NCBI RefSeq assembly: GCF_033958435.1
Contig: NC_134139.1
Span: 201,855,501 to 201,919,500, forward strand
Origin: Carettochelys insculpta
Taxonomy: Eukaryota; Chordata; Testudines; Carettochelyidae
DNA length: 64,000 nucleotides
Direction: 5' to 3'
This document shows, in pieces, positions 56,801-64,000 of the stretch. Below the pieces are notes generated by a model that did no database searches, was not told where the DNA came from, and saw only the letters and a program-made list of their open reading frames with translations. The position numbers and the translations under genes were made by a program. Each line of letters opens with the position of its first letter. Positions within the stretch are counted from its first letter, which is position 1.

Positions 56801-57148
56801 AGAGGTTTCAGCACCAAGCAATAAACTTTCTGTGCATGGTATTTTAAAGTTATGCAAATTTTTTTCGTCAGTAAATACCTGTGGAGGTTCCAGCATGGCA
56901 GTAGCAAGCATCAGCCTCGGGCTGAATGGAGAAAGACTTACACAATCACCCTTCCTCGGATAGGGCCTTGGCAGTGAGCTACATTTGTGTGTATATCAAA
57001 AGGCCACAGGGAGGTGTTTTCCAGGATGTCTGGGATATCAGCCATGTCCCGACATCTATCTGAATGACAAACAAAGGAATAGTTGATACCAATGACTGGC
57101 TCCAGCTCTCATCCAGGACCTTGCCTGCCACAGCTTCGAGCCATTGTA

Positions 57149-57505
57149 ATAATAGAATCCTAGGGCTGGAAGGGACCTCAGGAAGTCATGGAGTCCAGCC
57201 CCCTGCCCAAAGCAGGACCACCCTCAACTAAATCATCCAAGCAAGGGCTTTGTCATGCCAGGACTTAAAAACCTCTAGGGGTGGAGATTCTACCACCTCT
57301 CTATGCAACGCATTACAGTGCTTCACCACCCTCCTAGTGAAGGAGTTTTTCCTAATATCCAACCTACACCTCTCCCTCTGTAAGTCAAAGCCATTGTTCC
57401 TTGTTCTGCCCTCTGCCACCACTGAGAACAGCCTCTCTCCATCCTCTTTAGAGCTCCCCTTCAGGAAGTTGATGGCTCCTATTAAATCACCCCTCAGTCT
57501 TCTGC
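57149..57505 (-). mobile_element. CR1 LINE 3' fragment
   Basis: Plus strand shows the reversed tail AATAGAATCCTAGGGCTGGA. Minus-strand coding gives RTRNNGFDLQRERCRLDIRK and [19 protein letters not shown]. Confidence 0.88.
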
Positions 57506-57559
57506 AAACTATAATATCGGAGAATAGTAACAGAGAGGGAGCTGTGCTAGTCTATACAC

Positions 57560-57692
57560 TATCAAAACAAAAAGCAGTCAAGTCTGTTCTGGTCTGGCTA
57601 TGGTCTGAAGAAGTGGGTCTGTCCCACGAAAGCTCACCCAATAAACTATTTTGCTAGTCTTTAAAGTGCTACTTGACTGCTTTTTGTTTTTG
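57560..57692. mobile_element. Penelope-type short element with inverted ends
   Basis: AAAACAAAAAGCAGTCAAGT at the left and ACTTGACTGCTTTTTGTTTT at the right are inverted repeats around GAAGTGGGTCTGTCCCACGA and an AATAAACTATTTTGCTAGTC block. Confidence 0.65.
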
Positions 57693-58730
57693 TAATATCA
57701 GAGGTTTTCATGGCCACTACCGAAAAGGCCAAATCAGGGTAAACTGCTTAAAGCAGAGCTCCTTACAGCCCAAGCCTGGAGGTCCACCACTATAATGCAC
57801 ACCAGATCTGTCTCAAAGGGCAGATCTGTTGCCACACTGGCCAGCAAGAAGTCACACCAGCAATTCCTTTGCTCACTCCCACTTCTTTTCTGCCACAACC
57901 TGTACCCCTCCTTACACAGATGAGGTTATGAAACCAGTCTCACCAAATCCATATGGGTTCTTCCTATCCCAGAGGAGCAGTCACATTCACAGGTCAATAT
58001 ATACCGTAGATCCCACCCAAAAGAGTACACTCCTCCTATTCTCTAGATAAATATAAAGGTCTATTAATAAAAAAAAGAGAAGGGAACAAAGAATAGGCTG
58101 ACAGTAAAATTGTTACTGCGGTCAAATCTCATATGCTTATCACAAAGTTCTTGATGCACGCTTGCAGCCGAGGTGGAATAGACTGCTGTTCTGTAAGTCT
58201 CTAAAATACATGTTTTGATAAGCTGCGTCGTCAGTCCTTCCGAGCCCCAGTTCATAGCAAAGATGCTTCTGAAATAATGAACCGGAATGAACGCAAAATG
58301 GAGGACCCTGTTTATACCTGTGCCCATGTGGAGCGGAATTCCACTGTTCTTGCTGTGCGTGAGTGTGTCCAAGAAGGAGCCTGTTACATGAACAGGTCAC
58401 CTGTCCAGCTCCTTTTTAGACAATCAGCTATTGCCTGCATGCTTACAGACAGGTTCCTCACATGTGGATTGGAACCTGATAAGGCCCTTTGTCAAGTATG
58501 GATGCCCCTGACTACCCTTTCACAGTAGATTGACAAGTCTCCTGTTGAGGGAGACCTCCCCTGTTGGCTGCTCACAGTGTTCGTGCTGGCTGCCTTTTCA
58601 TAAGGCTGCTGGCTAGGCCTGGTTCAAAGCTTTGCCTCTGATCCAATCAGCCCTAGAAGGCCCACCTTGAACAAAGCACTCCCAATTCACGCTTTTCAAG
58701 CTGCCAAACACACTGTCAAACAAATGACCA
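57692..58730. other. Unassigned stretch
   Basis: About 1 kb without gene or recognised repeat ends. Confidence 0.35.
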
Positions 58731-59385
58731 GAGACAGCAGAAAAGGACCTGGGGCTTACAGTGAATGAGAGGCTGGATATGAATCAACAGTGTGCCCTTG
58801 TAGCCAAGAAGACTAATGGCACACTGGGGTTCATTAGGAGGAGCATTACCAGCAGATACAGAGAAGTTATTATTCTCCTTTATTCAGAGCTGGTCAATCC
58901 ACATCTGGAGTACTGCATCCAGTTCTAGGCCCTCCAGTACATAAAGGATGTGGATACATTGGACGTGGCCTAGCAGAGGGCAACAGAAATTATTAGGAGG
59001 CTGGAGCACATGACCTCTGAGGAGAGGCTGAGAGATTTGGGCTCATTTAATTTGCAGAAAACTTCTTGAAGGGGGGCCCTAAAGAGGTTGGAGAGAGGCT
59101 TTTCTCAGTAGGGAGGGATGACAGAACAAGGAGCAATGGTCTCGAGTTACAGAGGGGGAGTTGTAAAATGGTTATTAGGAAAAACTGTTTCATCAGGAAG
59201 GTGGTGAAGCACTGGAATGCATTACCTAGAGAGGTGGTGGAATCTCCATCCCTAAAATGTTTTAAGTCCCAGCTTGACAAAGTTCTGGCTGGGATGTTTT
59301 AGTTGGGGTTGATCCTGCTTTGGGCAGGGAGGTAGACTCAATGACCTCCTGATGTCCCTTCCAGCCCTAGGATTCTGTGATTCTA
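58731..59385 (+). mobile_element. CR1 LINE 3' fragment upstream of defensin gene 2
   Basis: Begins GCAGAAAAGGACCTGGGGCT, encodes RSNGLELQRGSCKMVIRKNC and [17 protein letters not shown], and ends CCTAGGATTCTGTGATTCTA. An internal deletion near 59060 removes part of the FNLQK region. Confidence 0.85.
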
Positions 59386-59851
59386 GGACCAGAGGTGAAG
59401 ATAGGGGAGGGGGAAGATCCAGGACAGAAGGGAACCAGAAGGGATATCCATCAGGCATAAGGGGAATTAGGGATAGAAATGAGATGTAACCCTGGACAAA
59501 GAAGAAATTCCAATCCAGAAGAGAGTCTTTGAAAAGTCTAGTATTTACTATAATATTTAATTTCTGTGGCATTCTATCCTGCACTTGTCAGATCATCTTT
59601 CACACCCTTTGTATTTTTCTCTGCAGTTGCCAACTGTTTCATCACCAGACCCTTGGAGCACACCCAACTCTATGTCCTACTGCAGCTGCGCTGTCTGGAA
59701 AGAGAATTGTTATCTCCTCCTCTTATGCATGAACCTCTGGGTGATTGTTCTGGGCAAGTGATGCATGCATCTGTTTACCAGGATTCCCGACTATAGAATG
59801 CATTGGGGAACCTGGATGCCACGGGTCAACAATTCTCAGTCTTCTGAGCTC

Positions 59852-59943
59852 TATAAATACTGGGGCTCTCCATCTCCTCCACCATCTCACTGTTTCATGC
59901 TTCTTTTCTGCAGTGACACTGAGATCCCAGACACTCTTCAGCC
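59852..59943 (+). promoter_or_regulatory. Defensin gene 2 TATA box and leader
   Basis: TATAAATA at 59852-59859, 92 bp before the ATG, predicts a start of transcription near 59880. The leader contains TTCTGCAGTGACACTGAGAT directly before the ATG region, conserved in all four defensin loci. Confidence 0.65.
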
Positions 59944-62037
59944 ATGAAGGTCCTTTACCTGCTGCTTGCTGTTGCCCTCCTCCTCTCCCACGCTGCTCCA
60001 GGTAAGAGATGTAACAATCCCTGCAGATTATTTTTACTTAAGTTTCTTGTTGCTGCAGCACCAAGGGGCCGCAGCTGATGCATTGAACTCCGCCAGTTCA
60101 AATGAATGGCAAATTCCCCCCTGTGTCTCAGCTCTGAATCCCCACTGCGCCCAGCCTTCTCACAGGTGAGATCATTGATCTAAATGAACTGCCATCTTGC
60201 TGGAGAAGAGGGACTCTCTACCTGGCATTAGCAGGGACCGAGCACAAGCCAGTCTCAAAGCTAGTCCCCATGTACGTTTGGTTCCTAGTTCATGAGCAAT
60301 GGTGTCCTTCGCTTACTCACAAGTTGATTTAAGCTTAGTGGTCTGAAGTTTAGAACCCAGATCCTCAACTCGTGTTGAACGCCGCAGCTACAGCAGGGTA
60401 ATCGAGCAGAGGAATTTACCAATATATCTGTAAGATAAGGATCAAAGTTACTCTGTTCTTTGCTGCATGGGATTTTTTCCTTTGCTACAGTACTTGGCTG
60501 TCACTGCTGATGAGCTGTTTCTGTGGCTGTCTATTAACCACTTCAAAAATTTAATGCAAAAAAAAATCTATAATACCTTTTAGCACCTTTGTGTGTCTGT
60601 CAGTCTATTCCTGAGTAGCCAGCTCCAGAGAGCCACTATCTGACCATTGCAGCCCCCGCTGGCTTCTGCAGCCCAACACTCCATGTCCGCTGTCTCAAGC
60701 TGCTCCTCACCTTCAAACCCTAACTCCAACACCCCTGCATACAACAACCCCCTGCCCTAAGTCCCTCCTCTGCCCCAACCCTGACTCCTGTATACCCACT
60801 CCCCCTGCCAGCTGCTCCAAGCTCCCCATATTGCCAACCTCCTGTCCTGACTCCTTCACACGCCACAACACCACCCCACTTCCCTGAGACCCCATATTCC
60901 CAAGCCCCTGCCAGGACCCGCCACCTCCAGCCCCCTTCCTTGAAGGACCCAAGCAACCCTGGGTAAATCTTCAAGTTTAAAATGAGAAAGAAACCTGCTT
61001 TCTGAATTATTTCTCACTCACATATAGAAAATACAGAACAGGTGCTTTGCAATCAGCCGGGTTCTTGGTGACAGGCAAATAGAAATCATTGCCTCAGGCT
61101 TCCTCTAGACTAAAACTCTTAGGTTGAGCCAGCCGCCTTGGCCACGGATGTGAGAAATCCACACCCTGGAGTGATGTGGTTTAGCAAAACTCGCCCATGC
61201 TTTAAACAGTGAGAGGTTGATGGATGAATTTCTCCTCTGAGGTACCAACTCTTGGAGATGAGAACCCATTCAATCAGCGTGGTCTTTCTCTGCACTGACC
61301 TACGCAAGGGCTCCACTGCGGTGTGGCAGCTGTGCCGCTGTTGTGTTCCAACTGCTGACAGTCACACAAGGTTGCGTGTGCCGATGGGAGACTATCTGTA
61401 CTGTGTAGCTGCTTGGGGGTGATGTCTCTCCCAGCGCTCATTCTCGGTTACCAGCCAGCACGGTAAAAAATGTTTATACAGCGTTCAGAACTTTCCTTAG
61501 TGCAGAGTGAATCCATGTACTACCTTGTTCTGCTTTATGCTCCCACAGCCTGATGTGCTTGTCAACAGAGCACCCACCACTTCCAGCAACTGCAGCCTGG
61601 GCTTCCTCTTCTTTCCCTAACCTGGGGCACCTTCCCTCCTGGTCAGAAACTTTAAATTGAGCTGCAGGGCTGTGCTGACCACCCTGAATGGAGTCAGTGG
61701 CAATGGTCCATCTCTGGCCCTTCTGAACATCAGCCACTTTTCTTTCCTTTTTGTCTCTGTATCAGGACTTAGGCTTGAAGGTTTAGGCACCACACACCTA
61801 ACACTGCTGACCATTGAAGCAACCAAGGAGAGGGCAGGGAGAGGGCCTCCTCCGCTGTTTGTACTCAACTTGCAGCGCTGGCTATCAACCAACCTTTTCT
61901 TTTTCCCTTGTGCAGGCAATGGGGCACCAACATCTGGCTGTGGCACCGGGTCTCGTAACTGTGCTTTGAACGTAGATTTGTGTCCTCTACTGGAAGCAAG
62001 AGTGCTTTGCACAGGTTCAAATGTTTGCTGTCATTGA
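59944..62037 (+). CDS. Beta-defensin-like peptide, six cysteines, uncharged (gene 2)
   Basis: Exon 1 (59944-60001) encodes the signal peptide MKVLYLLLAVALLLSHAAPG with a phase-1 donor G|GTAAGA. Exon 2 (61916-62037) follows TTTCCCTTGTGCAG and ends TGA. The product is 59 residues, about 39 of them mature. Cysteines are spaced C-x6-C-x6-C-x8-C-x5-CC, with the terminal CC pair followed by one His. The order and CC pair fit beta-defensin topology, but the C2-C3 loop is longer and the C3-C4 loop shorter than the common 4 and 9. Charge is near zero (2 Arg, 1 Asp, 1 Glu, 1 His), unlike gene 1, so direct membrane killing is less likely; a receptor, sperm or eggshell role is possible but unproven. The intron is 1.9 kb. 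Polyadenylation signal at 62115. Confidence 0.82.
60690..60960 (+). repeat. C-rich low-complexity stretch in gene 2 intron
   Basis: Repeated CCCCCTGCC/CCTGACTCC-like motifs with very few G on the plus strand. No coding exon. Confidence 0.6.
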
Positions 62038-62114
62038 GGATGGATATGCTGGGCCATAATACTGCACAAGACGACACCTTGCAGCTTCAAGAGACAGATT
62101 TGTATCTCCTCTTT

Positions 62115-62120
62115 AATAAA
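62115..62120 (+). terminator. Polyadenylation signal of defensin gene 2
   Basis: AATAAA in CTTTAATAAAATG, 78 bp after the stop codon. Confidence 0.75.
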
Positions 62121-62374
62121 ATGTTTCACGTTGCATTTTGCATGACTGGACTCTGCCTGGGGATGGAACAGTGACGGGACATAGTAAACATTCTCTTCAT
62201 TCGTCTCTGCTCAGAATCGTTTCCTAGGAGTGAGTGCCCAGGTTAAAGAGGGACAGGTGTGCATTATTCTAAAACACACCTAGATATGAGGAAGATAAAA
62301 TAATTGTAGTACCAAAAGGCACTGAGGCCTCATCTGGGGTGAGTGAAGTCTCTGCTCTACAGCCTCACCTGAGA

Positions 62375-62470
62375 GCTACCTGGCTTTTAGCTCATGTGGT
62401 AGAGTGCAGGGCTTTAGACTCTATGCCGGCAGGTTCTATCCTTGGGGCTGGCAACCTGGGTCTGTGGGTG
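62375..62470 (+). mobile_element. tRNA-derived SINE fragment
   Basis: An A-box-like TTTAGCTCATGTGGTAGAG and a B-box-like GGTTCTATCC are spaced about 37 bp, as in tRNA-derived pol III promoters. The following GGCAACCTGGGTCTG is a plausible SINE body start. No cloverleaf could be completed, so a functional tRNA is unlikely. Confidence 0.55.
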
Positions 62471-62529
62471 TTACACAATGATCCAAAAGGAGATTGAATT
62501 CTGCACTTAAACCAACAGACCTTTGCAAA

Positions 62530-62700
62530 GTCCACCCCCTGCCTAAAAGCAGGACCAATCCCAATTAAATCATTTCAGCCATGGCTGTGTCAAAAAAACT
62601 CTCTAAGAACAGAGATACCACCACTGATCCAGGCAAGCTATTCCAATGCTTCACCACCCTCCCAGGGGCACAGATTGTCCTAATATCCAACTGATATCAC
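62530..62700 (-). mobile_element. CR1 LINE 3' fragment
   Basis: Reversed CR1: CTGCCTAAAAGCAGGACCAA, CAGCCATGGCTGTGTC, TGCTTCACCACCCTCCCAGG, then TCCTAATATCCAACTGATA. Confidence 0.75.
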
Positions 62701-62739
62701 CAGTAGGTAATAGGAGGTATAGGATCCCTCAATAGGAGG

Positions 62740-64000
62740 TTTAGGATCCCTCAGACTGTGCTGTGGACCTGAAAAAGAAAGCTAAGGCCACTATGTTCCA
62801 AAAATGAGCAACCAGGAGCAGCCTGTTTGGAATGACAGTTCTAACTTCTAAAGCCAAGGACCGTAGGACTGTTAACGTAAGAATTAAATCCCAGAGCCCG
62901 AGGGGACTGACATCCAGAACAAATTCAAAAAGCTCCTGGATGAAAAGAAACAGCATCTCCCTGGCAATGGTAAATGAGGCTTTTTTTAAACTACTAACAA
63001 AGTCATACAGGGCCCAGGATTTGGTGGTGATGGGGGACTTCAACGATTCTTGTATATGTTGGGAAGCTAATGCAGCTGGGAACAGACTATCCAGTAAGTT
63101 CTTGGCTTGCATTGGAGACAATTTTTTATTCCAAAAGGTTGAAAAAGCTACCGGAGGGAAGCTGTTCTAGATTTGATTTAAACAAATAGGGAAGAATTGG
63201 TAGAGAATTTGAAAGCGGAAGGCAGCTTGGGTGAAAGTGATCATGAAATCATAGAGTTCACAATTCTGAGGAAGGGTAGAAGGGAAAACAGCAAAATAGA
63301 GATAACGAATTTCAGGAGGGCAAATTTTGGTAAACTTAGAGGGCTGGTAGGTTAGGTCCCATGGTATGCAAAACTCAGGAGAAAAACAGCCGAGGAGAGT
63401 TGACAGTTTTTCAAAGGGACAGTATTAACGGCCCAAAAGCAAGCTATTCCTCTGTGTAGGAAACATAGAAAATATGGCAAAAGACTGCCTTGGCTTAACC
63501 AGGAGATCTTGCATGATCTCCAAATAAAAAAAGAATCATATAAAAAATGGAAACAAGGACAAATTACAAAGGATGAATATAGGCAAACAATACAAGGATG
63601 CAGGAGCAAGATTAGAAAGGCTAAGGCACAAAATGAGTCCAAACTAGCCACAGGCATAAAGGGAAACAAGAAGGTTTTTTATAAATACATTAGAAACAAG
63701 AGGAAGACCAGAGACAGGGTAGGGCCATTGCTCAGTGGGGAGGGAGAAACAGTAACAGGGAACTTGGAAAAGACAGAGATGCTTAATGACTTCTTTGTTT
63801 CGGTCTTCACTGAGAAGTCTAATGAAGGAATGCCTAACCTAGTGAATGCTAGTGGGAAAGGGGTAGGGTTAGAAGTTGCAATTAAAAAAAAGAACAAGTT
63901 AAAAATCACTTGGAAAAATTAGATGTCTGCAAGTCACCAGGGCCTGATGAAACGCATCCTGGAATCCTCAAGGAGCTGACAGAGGAGGGATCTGAGCCTT
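62740..64000 (+). mobile_element. CR1 LINE, continues past the window
   Basis: Endonuclease C-terminal part ([20 protein letters not shown], then [10 protein letters not shown]) and linker ([60 protein letters not shown]) are present in order, with stops between 63170 and 63500 and after 63920. The RT domain should follow beyond the right edge. Confidence 0.85.
63509..63922 (+). pseudogene. CR1 ORF2 linker segment, broken
   Basis: The longest open piece of the edge CR1, 137 codons, covering the lysine-rich linker between endonuclease and RT. It ends in a TAG where the frame shifts; translation in the next frame continues with [16 protein letters not shown], the entry to the RT domain. Confidence 0.75.

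Noticed and set aside
62375..62470. Functional tRNA gene
   Set aside because: Boxes A and B are degenerate and the acceptor and anticodon stems cannot be paired; a SINE relic is more likely.
1..64000. CRISPR arrays, operons or phage elements
   Set aside because: No regularly spaced repeats with unique spacers and no prokaryotic gene layout; the tandem repeats here are minisatellites.

Overview
The window looks like vertebrate nuclear DNA, most likely from a reptile and plausibly a turtle. There are no operons or ribosome binding sites. The genes have GT-AG introns, and the sequence is full of CR1 LINEs, Penelope-like and RTE-like retroelements, hAT elements and very young PIF/Harbinger transposons with their MITEs. 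The species call is an inference from this repeat spectrum plus small secreted cysteine-rich peptides of beta-defensin type; no taxonomic search was run.

Host genes. The only host genes I can support form a loose plus-strand beta-defensin-like cluster. Two copies look intact. One at 24668-25651 encodes 68 residues and a very basic mature peptide with five cysteines. One at 59944-62037 encodes 59 residues and an essentially uncharged peptide with six cysteines. Two more copies are dead. At about 18890-19628 a promoter and signal-peptide exon are split by a MITE and carry a stop codon. At 30898-37060 a stop sits in the signal exon, the last cysteine is replaced by tryptophan, and the intron is swollen to 5.8 kb by nested retroelements. 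All four share a 5' leader box just before the ATG, and at least three share a phase-1 intron directly after the signal peptide.

Layout. 1-3.4 kb: RTE-like and Penelope-like fragments, each split by a 711-bp Harbinger MITE. 3.8-8.5 kb: an old repeat present twice, a CR1 tail and DNA-transposon remnants. 8.85-12.6 kb: an hAT element with an 8-bp target duplication, opened by a 3.1-kb CR1. 12.6-13.8 kb: CR1 opened by an RTE tail. 14.4-18.85 kb: a second hAT-like element that hosts a nearly full-length LINE. 18.9-37 kb: three defensin loci and their repeat load. 40.0-44.8 kb: a 4.7-kb autonomous PIF/Harbinger transposon with convergent Myb/SANT-like and DDE transposase genes and a solo LTR in the Myb-gene intron. 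45-58 kb: MITEs, old CR1, Penelope tails, a minisatellite and a second solo LTR inside a palindromic MITE. 58.7-62.1 kb: CR1 followed by the second intact defensin gene. 62.5-64 kb: CR1 running off the window.

How it fits together. The Harbinger element is the likely source of transposase for the 711-bp internally deleted copies and perhaps for the palindromic MITEs, which have similar ends and 3-bp target duplications. Transposon insertion has directly shaped the defensin family by separating a promoter from its exon in one copy and stretching the intron of another. Boundaries of old repeats are approximate; those with target duplications are exact to a base or two.
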